A DNA stretch of 64,000 bases, from assembly GCA_028716365.1 (NCBI GenBank), contig JAQUPZ010000009.1, positions 160,336 to 224,335 on the forward strand. Direction: 5' to 3'. Shown here piece after piece: positions 19,101-27,127 of this stretch. A program made the position numbers and the translations under genes. The notes beneath the pieces were generated by a model, which saw only the letters and a program-made list of their open reading frames with translations, searched no databases and had not been told where the DNA came from. This DNA comes from Kiritimatiellia bacterium. Lineage in GTDB: Bacteria > Verrucomicrobiota > Kiritimatiellia > UBA8416 > YA12-FULL-48-11. Numbering within the stretch: position 1 is the stretch's first letter; each line of letters starts with the position of its first letter.

Positions 19101-19734
19101 AAGTATAGATGGCTTCAGCAAGGCTGTACTGGAAGATTTTTCAGATAAACTGAACGATGAGGGCCGCGATTATCTTCAAAGACTTAGACGCGCCAGTCAA
19201 CATATGGCAGCACTAATCGATGACCTGTTGAAACTGTTCAGAGTTACGAGTAGCGAACTGAATATCTCGGACGTCAATTTGAGTCTTATAGCTGAAACTG
19301 CAATTACAGGTCTGCGCAAAACAGACCATCAAAGAAATGTTGAAATAATCATACCACCAGAGATCAAAATAAAGGCTGATCCACATTTGATGTTAGTCGT
19401 CATGGAAAATCTTCTTGGAAATGCATGGAAATTTACATCAAAAAAACAAAAAGCAAGAATCGAACTCGGGGTATTCGAAAAGAATAAACAGGTTATCTAT
19501 TATGTACGCGACAATGGAGCGGGATTTGACATGGCTTTTGTACATAAATTATTCGGCGCTTTCCAGAGACTGCACAGCGTTGAAGATTATCCCGGCGATG
19601 GCATCGGCCTGGCAAGTGTCCAGAGGATAATTCACAGGCATGGTGGCTGGATCTGGGCAGAAGGTAAACCTGACGAGGGTGCAACATTTTATTTCACACT
19701 GGATTCTGGGACCACCGTCACGAAGGAGGTATAA
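16114..19734 (+). CDS. membrane PAS/GAF sensor histidine kinase
   Basis: This kinase has about 1206 residues. The ATG at 16114 is used; a GTG at 16099 would add five residues. The order is a transmembrane helix (ILLLMSFLIIITAS), a roughly 160-residue periplasmic sensor part, a second helix near 190-215, HAMP, three PAS domains (about 265-645), a GAF domain (about 655-825), a fourth PAS (about 830-950), HisKA with SVSHDLRAPLRS (His about 989) and an HATPase with NLLGNAWKF, DNGAGFDM and GDGIGLASV. The GAF has a cysteine-rich start (CEKGC, C-X5-C, GCYKIG). Its stop is two bases before the receiver gene, so the pair is co-translated. It probably passes phosphate to that receiver. The signal is unknown. 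Confidence 0.93.
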   Translation: MNIKSQILLLMSFLIIITASTFSWIGYQSSKKALLEGIDNKLLTAACFAKTILSDNYHDTLIDKNSISPEEFDRMVDRNNKLCLSLDLQYIWSVMIVSNQIVFTSATSPEKDIKKGDHARFFDVHRNPSAFDNVFGTMKTDYSSFTNEWGTGRMVLVPGTDKTGRKYCFGASMDTGNINKILTNTMRESFLLFLIILTVGICTSYYLAGVLSRPVIKLTSIAKKITSGDYNQKIDIGGGKEVKSLSESIATMSLAIREKLATICESVELFRRVFDEGLIGVVIIGRDLKFLKVNPTFCRITGYSQEELTSMTFPEITHPDHIEKDSENIKKLANGEIPYYRTEKRYYRKDGAVIWVSLVASAIRDNTGNLLYFLTMTEDITDKKQLNEELRCNEEKFRSLFENMTEGMTLNEVIYDAKGKAVNYRIVDVNPAFEKHTGISPVTAKGKLATELYGTESAPYLPLWANVAETGKPHHTEIYFGSVKRHLDVACFSPRKGWFATVFTDITERVQIADQLRQSEEKFRSLVETSNEWIWELNEKGIGTYSSPSVKTLLGYGPEDVIGKTPLDFILPEDRKEFATIHNKIFKSRKPFVHVLYRCLHKNGSIIILEGSGVPFFDSNGRFKGYRGINRNITERKRMEEQITKLSFLKERLIGTQSLNEILKIVTDGIVEFLGADFARIWLIEEGDLCEKGCFNGEFSEGPNVCRDRTRCLHLVASSGRYTHIDGNHRRVPVGCYKIGRVASEEDPWFVTNDVTNDPRVHDHVWAQSLGLVSFAGFKLTSEEGRPIGVLALFNKQPISSFGEGLLKDLTNYLSQVIMSKKSLEALQKSETKFRTIFENANDAIFLMKDDIFVDCNTKTLQMFQCARDQIIGQSPYRFSPPLQPDGRDSKEKALEKINAALAGNHQYFDWKHCLYDGTLFDAEVSLNPIVLGGNLFIQAIVRDVTEHKKAEQAILELNRDLEQRVKDRTLRLELANKELNAFAYSVSHDLRAPLRSIDGFSKAVLEDFSDKLNDEGRDYLQRLRRASQHMAALIDDLLKLFRVTSSELNISDVNLSLIAETAITGLRKTDHQRNVEIIIPPEIKIKADPHLMLVVMENLLGNAWKFTSKKQKARIELGVFEKNKQVIYYVRDNGAGFDMAFVHKLFGAFQRLHSVEDYPGDGIGLASVQRIIHRHGGWIWAEGKPDEGATFYFTLDSGTTVTKEV

Positions 19735-19736
19735 TC

Positions 19737-20180
19737 ATGGAAAATAAAATTATTCTGCTTGTTGAAGACAACCCTGACGATGTAGATCTTACCCTTCGCG
19801 CTTTTAAAAAGAATAATATTGCAAATAGTGTTGTAATTAAACGGGATGGAGCAGAAGCACTTGAATATCTGTTCGGAACCGAGAATCAATCGCCGCAAGA
19901 ATGCAATCCTTTGCCGGCAATAATCCTGCTCGATATCAAACTTCCTAAAATAGATGGCATCGAGGTTCTTAAACGTTTACGGGCCAACCCGCGTACCAAA
20001 ATCCTTCCTGTCATCATCCTTACATCTTCAACCCAGGAACAGGATATCATCGACAGTTACAGTTTCGGTGCCAACAGTTATGTTCGAAAGCCGGTGGATT
20101 TCGACCAGTTTATCGAAGCTGTGAGACAACTTGGTTTATATTGGCTGCTTCTAAATGAATTACCTCCGGCAGGAAAGTAA
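19737..20180 (+). CDS. stand-alone response regulator receiver (Rcp1-like)
   Basis: The 147-residue protein is a single CheY-like receiver. VEDNPDD near the N-terminus is the acidic magnesium pocket, AIILLDIKLPKIDG carries phosphoacceptor D66, and ILTSS and YVRKPVDFDQF supply the conserved Thr/Ser and Lys. The Rcp1-like form (LVEDNPDD, QECNPLPAIILLD) usually partners phytochrome-type kinases, which matches the kinase C-terminus next to it. No output domain is present. It sits two bases after the kinase and three before the next regulator. Confidence 0.93.
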   Translation: MENKIILLVEDNPDDVDLTLRAFKKNNIANSVVIKRDGAEALEYLFGTENQSPQECNPLPAIILLDIKLPKIDGIEVLKRLRANPRTKILPVIILTSSTQEQDIIDSYSFGANSYVRKPVDFDQFIEAVRQLGLYWLLLNELPPAGK

Positions 20181-20183
20181 TAC

Positions 20184-21050
20184 ATGAACAGAAAAATCAG
20201 GGTTTTAATAGTTGAAGACTCCGAAGATGATACCATTTTGCTCGTCAGGATACTTCGCAAGGGCGGATATGATCCTGAATATTTGAGGGTTGATAATGCC
20301 CCATCCATGACTGAAGCGTTAAAATCGCGTTCGTGGGATATAATTATCTCGGATTATTCCATGCCCGATTTTGATGGACTCAAGGCGTTGAAACTTGTGC
20401 AAAAAAACGGCCTCGACATACCATTTATTATTGTGTCGGGAGTAATCGGCGAGAATGTTGCCGTGGCCGCGATGAAAGCCGGGGCACACGATTATCTGCT
20501 CAAGGACAATCTAAAGCGACTGCTCCCGGCCATTGCCCGGGAACTCAAGGAGGTAGCGGATCGTAAAAAACGAAGAGAAGCGGAAAAAGCGCTTTCATCC
20601 TCAATACTTGAACAAAAAAAACAGGAAAGTGTCCTTAAAGAGAAAAATATAGCACTCAAGGAAATTCTCTCGCAGATAGAATCAGAAAAGGAAGAAATCA
20701 AACAACATATGACCGCGAACGTCGAAAAACTTCTCCTCCCGACACTTCGTGAACTCAAACGCAAGGGAAGTTCTATTGACAAACACTATATTGAACTGCT
20801 TGAAAAGAATCTCTCCAATATGACATCTGGCTTCACGAAAACCATGCGCGACAGAATATCACGACTAAGTCCGCGACAATTGGAAATATGCAACATGATA
20901 AAGAGCGGTATGAAGAACAAGGAAATTGCCAGTTTAATGGGCATATCCCTTAGAACCGTCGAAACCCACAGGAACGCCATCAGGAAAAAACTTGGAATCT
21001 CCGGAAATGACACCAATCTCACCACTTTTCTTAATAGTCCTGCACAATAG
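20184..21050 (+). CDS. receiver / LuxR-type DNA-binding response regulator
   Basis: The 288-residue protein has an N-terminal receiver (VEDSEDD, phosphoacceptor D57 in IIISDYSMPDFDG, DYLLKDNLKRL), a charged coiled-coil linker of about 80 residues (EKALSSSILEQKKQESVL onward) and a C-terminal LuxR/FixJ helix-turn-helix (LSPRQLEICNMIKSGMKNKE, then SLRTVETHRNAI). It is the likely transcriptional output of this signalling cluster. The coiled coil between receiver and HTH, in place of a short linker, may mediate dimerisation. The gene begins three bases after the stand-alone receiver. Targets are unknown. Confidence 0.92.
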   Translation: MNRKIRVLIVEDSEDDTILLVRILRKGGYDPEYLRVDNAPSMTEALKSRSWDIIISDYSMPDFDGLKALKLVQKNGLDIPFIIVSGVIGENVAVAAMKAGAHDYLLKDNLKRLLPAIARELKEVADRKKRREAEKALSSSILEQKKQESVLKEKNIALKEILSQIESEKEEIKQHMTANVEKLLLPTLRELKRKGSSIDKHYIELLEKNLSNMTSGFTKTMRDRISRLSPRQLEICNMIKSGMKNKEIASLMGISLRTVETHRNAIRKKLGISGNDTNLTTFLNSPAQ

Positions 21051-21122
21051 CTTTATATCCTCGCCAAAGTCCGGCAAACAGGCTACTTATATCCATATAC
21101 GTAGTATATCCGTTACTAATGT

Positions 21123-21145
21123 GGGGTGACAGTTCTCCTGTCCCC
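21123..21145. repeat. REP-like palindrome (GGGG...GACAG / CTGTC...CCCC)
   Basis: The 23-base element can fold into GGG-(T)-GACAG, loop TTCTC, CTGTC-CCC with one bulged base. It lies in the 132-base gap before the hybrid kinase, 38 bases upstream of its start. Hairpins of this GGGGACAG/CTGTCCCC type are familiar as dispersed REP elements mobilised by RAYT transposases. No transposase is in the window. Confidence 0.5.
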
Positions 21146-21182
21146 GTGTGATAATTCTAGCGAACAAATAACAGGAGAAGGT

Positions 21183-22742
21183 ATGTTTATGGTAACAGAA
21201 GTAAAAAAACAACAGACCACAACGAAACCTCTTCCAAAGTCCCTATCTATTCTTCTTGCCGAAGACTCGGAAGACGATGCTCTTCTGTTGATCCGACATC
21301 TTCGTGAGAACGGAATTATACCTGAATACACCCGGGTCTATACAAGACCCGACTGTGCCGCCGCCCTTGAAAAACAAAACTACGATCTTATTATCGCCGA
21401 TTATACAATGCCCCAGTTCACCGCTCTCAACATCATTGAAATGGTAAAGGAACGCCAGATTGACACACCAATTATCGTTGTATCCGGTACTATCGGAGAA
21501 GATGCGGCTGTTAATACCATGAGAGCAGGCGCCTGTGATTATATAATGAAAGGTAGTATGCGGCGACTTATTCCTGCAATTGAACGAGAACTGGAAGAAG
21601 CAAAAATAAGAAAGGCACACAAGCGCGCAAAGAAAGTCAACCAACTGTTAAGTACGGCAATTGAACAGGCTGCCGAAACAGTAGTTATTACTGATACAAA
21701 GGGTGTAATCGAATACGCAAATCCAGCTTTCCAGAACATAACGGGATACTCCCGCGATGAAGCGTTGGGAAAATCAATTAGCATAATGAAAAGTGGAAAA
21801 CACAACGATGTTTTCTATAAAGAACTCTGGACAACCATCAGCTCCGGCAGGGTCTGGCAAGGACTGTTCAAGAACAAACGCAAGAATGGAACACTGTACG
21901 AAGAAGAAGTTACCATTTCACCCGTCCGTGATGGTTCGGGAAATATTACAAACTATGTCGCAGTCAAAAGGGACATAACCCACGAAATGGAACTCGAACA
22001 GCAATTAAGCCAGGCACAGAAACTGAAGGCCATAGGACAGTTCGCCCACAAGGTTGCTCATGATTTCACAAATGTGTTGATGATGATTTTAGGCAATGCT
22101 GAATTGGCAAAGAAGGAATTACCCCCATCATCCGGCGCACTGCATTACATCAGCGAAATTACAAATGCCGCCAACAGGATTACTTCATTTGTTGCTGAAC
22201 TCATGGCATTCGCGCATATGTCCCCTCCAAAAACAACAACCATCCGTATAGATCGGATAATAACCGGCATAGAGGAAATCATTAAAAAAGCTACATCACC
22301 AGCTATTACGTTTAACATCAACATCAAAGATCCCTGCGTTAAAGCAAAAGTGGATGTTTCGCGGATAGAGCAGGTAATTGTCCATATGGTGGACAATTCC
22401 GTGGATGCCATGCCTCAAGGCGGAACACTGACAATAGAAGTATCGTCAACTGCCACATCAGCAGAAGATGCAATGCTCCTGCCGGCCAGCTTGCGTAACG
22501 AAGACGAACCAGCAGACAAGTACGCAATACTAACAATCAAAGATACCGGATGCGGAATCGCGGAAGATATACAGTCCAGAATATTTGAACCTTTCTTTAC
22601 CACAAAGAAAACCAAACATAACGTGGGATTAGGACTTGCAATGGTTTATAAAATTGTCGAACAACATGATGGTCAGATCACAGTTCATAGCGCTCCCGGA
22701 CAGGGTGCAACATTCAGGATATTCCTGCCCATGCCAGCCTGA
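21183..22742 (+). CDS. receiver-PAS-histidine kinase hybrid
   Basis: The 519-residue soluble protein starts at ATG 21183, well placed after AGGAG; a GTG at 21126 lies inside a REP-like hairpin and is rejected. An N-terminal receiver (AEDSEDD, phosphoacceptor about D73 in IIADYTMP) is followed by a PAS domain (VVITDTKGVIEYANPAFQNITGYS), a divergent HisKA with AHKVAHDFTNVLM and an HATPase with MVDNSVDAMPQ, DTGCGIAED, FFTTK and GLGLAMVYKIV. The receiver-first order suggests it is switched by phosphate from another kinase, such as the membrane kinase upstream, and then signals on. It has no HTH. Confidence 0.92.
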   Translation: MFMVTEVKKQQTTTKPLPKSLSILLAEDSEDDALLLIRHLRENGIIPEYTRVYTRPDCAAALEKQNYDLIIADYTMPQFTALNIIEMVKERQIDTPIIVVSGTIGEDAAVNTMRAGACDYIMKGSMRRLIPAIERELEEAKIRKAHKRAKKVNQLLSTAIEQAAETVVITDTKGVIEYANPAFQNITGYSRDEALGKSISIMKSGKHNDVFYKELWTTISSGRVWQGLFKNKRKNGTLYEEEVTISPVRDGSGNITNYVAVKRDITHEMELEQQLSQAQKLKAIGQFAHKVAHDFTNVLMMILGNAELAKKELPPSSGALHYISEITNAANRITSFVAELMAFAHMSPPKTTTIRIDRIITGIEEIIKKATSPAITFNINIKDPCVKAKVDVSRIEQVIVHMVDNSVDAMPQGGTLTIEVSSTATSAEDAMLLPASLRNEDEPADKYAILTIKDTGCGIAEDIQSRIFEPFFTTKKTKHNVGLGLAMVYKIVEQHDGQITVHSAPGQGATFRIFLPMPA

Positions 22743-22786
22743 ACAATATTGTTAAGCCGGTTTCTTTTTGAAATCTGTTTCACGCA

Positions 22787-23911
22787 CTAGATCTTCAGGA
22801 ATATTTTCTTCCTGTACAAAATATACAGGAATGTCCATGCAACTGCCACATACGCAATAGAATCCAGTAAGCTCGTCCAGTTGGCCGGATATAATTCAAT
22901 CAAACCACCGAACAGAAACTTTGCAGCCTGAGAGAAACTGATGATCCGCGGCGCCAGATAGATGGTGATGGAATTCATGCCAATGACCACAAAAAAAGTA
23001 GTCCACCTTTTACAGTTCCAGACATCGATTACCAGATAAAACAGGGTGAACAGAAGAAGACTCAGTCCGCCTACAAAGCAGACAAAAGAGCTTGACCACA
23101 GGTTCTTATTAATTGGAAAAGTGAAATCCCATAACTTTCCGAGAAGGATAAATCCAATAGCAGCCAGCGCCATATAACACACTTTTTTAAGCGGTTTGTC
23201 GCCCAGGTAATTCGACATTACAAATTGACCGGTAAGCATGCCCAACAGCGCGGTAGAGATGGCAGGCAGCGTGCTCAGAATTCCTTCGGGATCGTGTACC
23301 TTCCTGTATAACCTGCCAGGCAGCAATAATCTGTCAATATAACCCGTCAGACTTCCTTCCATTGAATAAGGATCTGTTGCCCCGAGATCGTGCGCAGGAA
23401 AGGATAATAGTAACAGCCAGTAACCAACCAGTATTCCCCAGAACCAGGTAATGCGGAATTTCAATCCGCTGTTCATAAATATCAGAGCACCAAACATCCA
23501 CGCCAGACCAATGCGTCCAAGGACGCTTCCATATCGCATGTTGGCAAAATTATTAAAATGTATGCCATTGTTACAAATGATCCCAAGGAGCACCAGAATC
23601 AGTCCACGTTTAATTACATGTACGTACAGTGCTCTTCTGTTCTCAGGACCGTGGTAACGTTTGGCCATGGAAAATGGGAAAGATATTCCCGCAATAAAAA
23701 GAAAGAGCGGAAATATCATGTCTTCAAATTTAAACCCATGCCATGGTACATGCTTTAGCTGACTGGCCCACCACTGCAAGACAGGCCAACCGGTAAGAGC
23801 AGCCAAGGCTGTAAATATCCCGCCGCCGCCCATGATCCAGAACATATCGAAACCGCGCAATGCATCCAGAGAAAGCAGTCGTTTAATCTCAGGTTTATTC
23901 TCTTTTTCCAT
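22787..23911 (-). CDS. DUF5009/NagX-type membrane acyltransferase-like protein
   Basis: The product has about 374 residues and around ten hydrophobic segments. It opens with RLLSLDALRGFDMFWIMGGGG, the LDxLRGxD motif of heparan-alpha-glucosaminide N-acetyltransferase (NagX/DUF5009/YeiB) proteins, followed by MIFPLFLFIAGISFPFS. Homologues in glycan-use loci are thought to acetylate amino sugars or move acetyl groups across the membrane. I chose ATG 23911; TTG 23938 overlaps the preceding gene. It starts 16 bases after the large hydrolase gene on the same strand, so it is probably part of its operon. Confidence 0.85.
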   Translation of the reverse strand: MEKENKPEIKRLLSLDALRGFDMFWIMGGGGIFTALAALTGWPVLQWWASQLKHVPWHGFKFEDMIFPLFLFIAGISFPFSMAKRYHGPENRRALYVHVIKRGLILVLLGIICNNGIHFNNFANMRYGSVLGRIGLAWMFGALIFMNSGLKFRITWFWGILVGYWLLLLSFPAHDLGATDPYSMEGSLTGYIDRLLLPGRLYRKVHDPEGILSTLPAISTALLGMLTGQFVMSNYLGDKPLKKVCYMALAAIGFILLGKLWDFTFPINKNLWSSSFVCFVGGLSLLLFTLFYLVIDVWNCKRWTTFFVVIGMNSITIYLAPRIISFSQAAKFLFGGLIELYPANWTSLLDSIAYVAVAWTFLYILYRKKIFLKI

Positions 23912-23927
23912 ATTCTGATCCTGTATT

Positions 23928-26900
23928 TTACTTCGCAAGTACTTTGATTACCGGTTCTGCCATCAAACCCAGAGGTTTAAGCTGATAGTCATAGGACCAC
24001 CCTGCACCTGACGTATACCATGAACCTGATCCTGCCCAGTAACCTTTCGGCGTTTTTGTACTGTGTACCGGTCCGAACTCATTGATACGGTTGCCAAATA
24101 CCGTAATATCCAGCTTGTGTACGCCTTTTCCGACCCTGCCAAGTTCAAGTCGCCATGGCGCAAATGCAATCCGGCCAACAGGCTTCCCATCCAACGCCAG
24201 TGAAGTCAACGGACCCTTGAAGTTTGCCACTTCAACTGCCATCTCCTGATCCTGACCCTCAAAAGTAAAATGATAGGTCAAATTACCGGAGTAAAATGCC
24301 AAACCCTGTTTTGCCCAGTCACCAATTGATAGTTGTTTCGGGACAGCAACAAGCTTTGCTTCACGGCCGTTTAACTCCACACCAAAGTCACCAAGCAGAT
24401 AACTCCACTCAATATTATTTTTCTTTGTCATTCCTATCGACATCATAAGTTCATGCGTACCGGAGTTCAGCGATGGTAACTGGATAGTCTTGATGGCCTC
24501 ATCTACCCACCAGCCGATTACCTTGTTATCAACCGGCTTTCCATCCAGAGTGATATACATGTTATCCGGCTCTTCTACGGCAAGCCGGGGAGATTCCACT
24601 TTCACATCTATTTTGATGGTATACTTGATCTCAAGACGGCCGAGTTCAGTTACCTTTTCATTCACTGTCCACGGCTGGGCCATACCACCACCGCGTACCG
24701 GAATATTCAATTTCTTGCGCACGGCCCTGTCTATACGTAGGATTTCTTCCACCGGCTGCCACGGTTCATCGTTAAGCCGCCATGCCGCCTGGTCAAGAAG
24801 CAGAACATTCGACTGGGCAAGCGTTAAACCAACCGGTCCGGCAAGTTTTACGTCACCACCCCAGACCTTCGACTCCGACTTCATTCCGCCCGCGCGCCAG
24901 CCAGGTTCCAGGGAAACAAGCAAATGCCCATGTGCAAAAAAAGGCCAGTCAAGCACTGTGCAATCACCGTCACGTCGACTGGCCAGCTGTGCCATCTTGC
25001 CGGTGAATGTATCAAGCAGTGTCATTGACCAGTCACCTTTAATGCGCACACTGGCATCATGCTGGTTTTCACGGTCCAGGTTACACACAAAGACATGTCT
25101 TCGCGTACCATCATTCCTGATCTGATACAGAAAACAATCTGCGCGTTTCCCAGCTTCAACAACTTCAATCTCACGGAACGGCGCAAATGCTTCCACAATG
25201 CGGTCCTTATCCCAATCGACACGTATACATTTTTCGGCAAGTTTGACGGCCCGGTCAGACGGAACCGCATCAACAAGTTTCGGGATTTGTCCGGCAAATA
25301 TGATCTTGCCACCTGCCACCGCAAATTTCTCAAGACGATCAAGCGTTGTGGAACGAATTGTTGTCAACCACGGCACCAGCACGGCATCGTATGCCATTGC
25401 GCCAACTTTCAATTCTTTAGTTCCAGCATGTGGACATTGTTTCGGCAAAAGCGCTTCGCTGATGTAGTCGAAATCAAGCATTCCTCGTAACATCCATTCG
25501 GTAACGTCGAGAAACGCCTTGTCCTGTCGCCCTTTTTCCTCGCCTGTCTTGTCTCCCGGTCCCATGAACAACCAATATGATTCTATGGGATGTATTACTC
25601 CGATTCTGACAAGAGGCTTGCCTCGGGTAATAACAGTATTGATACGGCTGAAATGATTCTCGATTAGAGGATACTCTTTATACCACGGGGACTGCCAGCC
25701 AATCGCCGCAGGATAGTCGCGTTTGGCTTCACCCGCCATGGATACCCACGCAAGATGCGGTACGCGCACGGTAATTCCAAGTGCTGCCTGCCAGTCGCCC
25801 TGCGCTTTGTGTCCGACAAAATCAAAATCCCATGCTGTAACGCCGTAAAGCTCGCTGAGCACACCGGGTCGGCCATACTGGTGAGCAATTGTTTGCGCCT
25901 GCTTGGCGGTAGTGAATTCCATGTGGTCGCAAAGCATGTCGATACCCGGCAATTGAAATCCACGCAGGCCGCGTAACGCATCTCCAACTTTGCCGGTTTG
26001 CGATCCAAGCGTCTGTTCAGCCATCAGATGTCCGGTAAGTGCTATACGATGTTTGTCGCACCATTTACCAATTAAATCACCAAACGTTGACGCAAAACGT
26101 TCGCTTGCATGATCGTAAAATTGATATCGTGTTACAGAGATTCTACCGTCAGGAAGTTCCCAGAAAAGTTCCGGCAATTTGTCTTCCAGTTTTTCTCCAT
26201 AAGCCTTCTTATATGTTGAAGTATAATCATCCGTAAACGGCAGTGATCTGTCCCCTTTTTCGTCCGATTTTTTGGGAAGACGTACAGCACCATACTCCGG
26301 CTCATCCGTGAATATGGCCGGTACAACCGTACCCATACGGTCCCCTATGACAGATGCATACCGTTCATGTGTGACTTTTATGAACCGCTTGATTGCCTTT
26401 GGATTCATACTGTCAACGTATGTCTGGTTATTAAACCACGGCGAAGGATCATTCTTTCCGACATAGGCACACCAAACCTGCGCATTTTTTACGGCTTCTT
26501 CATCCTTCTTCAAGCGCCGGTATGACAACAGGCATCCTTTATCAAGCACAACTTCATATCGCCCAACAAACGGACCACATGCCGGGTTTTCTTTCATCGT
26601 CAGGACAAGTTTTCTCTGTCGCAGGGATTCATCCCTTGTGACAATTCCCCCTGCCGAACCGGACGGCCAGCGGTCCTCATCATAAAGCCAGGCCAGCATG
26701 GATTCTTTCTGCGCCTTGTCAACGCAGGCCTTTATACATGACATATACTCATCGCCCATATATTCCGTATCGAGTCCAACACGAACATGCATGTGCGCAC
26801 CGCCAAAACCCATTTCTTTCAGGGAATCAAGCTGACGCAACAGTTGTTCCTTATCCAACTTGCAGTTCCACGACCAGAATGGCGTTCCGCGGTATTCACT

Positions 26901-27062
26901 GGTCGGATCTTCGAATAGTTTTGGATCAAGCATTTCTGATTTATTTTTCGGATAAAGCTGATATTCACTTCTGGCAAACACCATAGTTCCAACAAACATC
27001 ATCAAAACCGTTACAGTAGAAAATACCAGCCCTTGATAAATACGAATATTTCCAACATGCAT
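23928..27062 (-). CDS. GH106-like exported glycoside hydrolase
   Basis: The protein has about 1044 residues from ATG 27062, chosen because GGGAG precedes it at the right distance. It starts with a Sec signal (LVFSTVTVLMMFVGTMVFA). The region YRGTPFWSWNCKLDKEQLLR, FGGAHMHVRVGL and AWLYDEDRWPSGSAGG is the N-terminal barrel pattern of GH106-like (alpha-L-rhamnosidase-type) proteins, and a C-terminal beta-sandwich carries sugar-binding-like strands. Sequence match to proven rhamnosidases is weaker than for the second GH106 protein at 50640. It would act in the periplasm or outside. The downstream gene is the DUF5009 protein. Confidence 0.75.
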   Translation of the reverse strand: MHVGNIRIYQGLVFSTVTVLMMFVGTMVFARSEYQLYPKNKSEMLDPKLFEDPTSEYRGTPFWSWNCKLDKEQLLRQLDSLKEMGFGGAHMHVRVGLDTEYMGDEYMSCIKACVDKAQKESMLAWLYDEDRWPSGSAGGIVTRDESLRQRKLVLTMKENPACGPFVGRYEVVLDKGCLLSYRRLKKDEEAVKNAQVWCAYVGKNDPSPWFNNQTYVDSMNPKAIKRFIKVTHERYASVIGDRMGTVVPAIFTDEPEYGAVRLPKKSDEKGDRSLPFTDDYTSTYKKAYGEKLEDKLPELFWELPDGRISVTRYQFYDHASERFASTFGDLIGKWCDKHRIALTGHLMAEQTLGSQTGKVGDALRGLRGFQLPGIDMLCDHMEFTTAKQAQTIAHQYGRPGVLSELYGVTAWDFDFVGHKAQGDWQAALGITVRVPHLAWVSMAGEAKRDYPAAIGWQSPWYKEYPLIENHFSRINTVITRGKPLVRIGVIHPIESYWLFMGPGDKTGEEKGRQDKAFLDVTEWMLRGMLDFDYISEALLPKQCPHAGTKELKVGAMAYDAVLVPWLTTIRSTTLDRLEKFAVAGGKIIFAGQIPKLVDAVPSDRAVKLAEKCIRVDWDKDRIVEAFAPFREIEVVEAGKRADCFLYQIRNDGTRRHVFVCNLDRENQHDASVRIKGDWSMTLLDTFTGKMAQLASRRDGDCTVLDWPFFAHGHLLVSLEPGWRAGGMKSESKVWGGDVKLAGPVGLTLAQSNVLLLDQAAWRLNDEPWQPVEEILRIDRAVRKKLNIPVRGGGMAQPWTVNEKVTELGRLEIKYTIKIDVKVESPRLAVEEPDNMYITLDGKPVDNKVIGWWVDEAIKTIQLPSLNSGTHELMMSIGMTKKNNIEWSYLLGDFGVELNGREAKLVAVPKQLSIGDWAKQGLAFYSGNLTYHFTFEGQDQEMAVEVANFKGPLTSLALDGKPVGRIAFAPWRLELGRVGKGVHKLDITVFGNRINEFGPVHSTKTPKGYWAGSGSWYTSGAGWSYDYQLKPLGLMAEPVIKVLAK

Positions 27063-27127
27063 AACTTTTTCTCCCTTCATTAATTATTTTCTTAAACTTT
27101 AATTATAAATCCGTTAATTCCGCAAAA

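Noticed and set aside
21126..21182. N-terminal extension of the hybrid kinase from GTG 21126
   Set aside because: It crosses a REP-like hairpin and has no ribosome-binding site, while ATG 21183 has a good one.
23928..23938. TTG start of the DUF5009 gene overlapping the previous gene
   Set aside because: An ATG at 23911 gives a normal start and the conserved motif begins soon after it.
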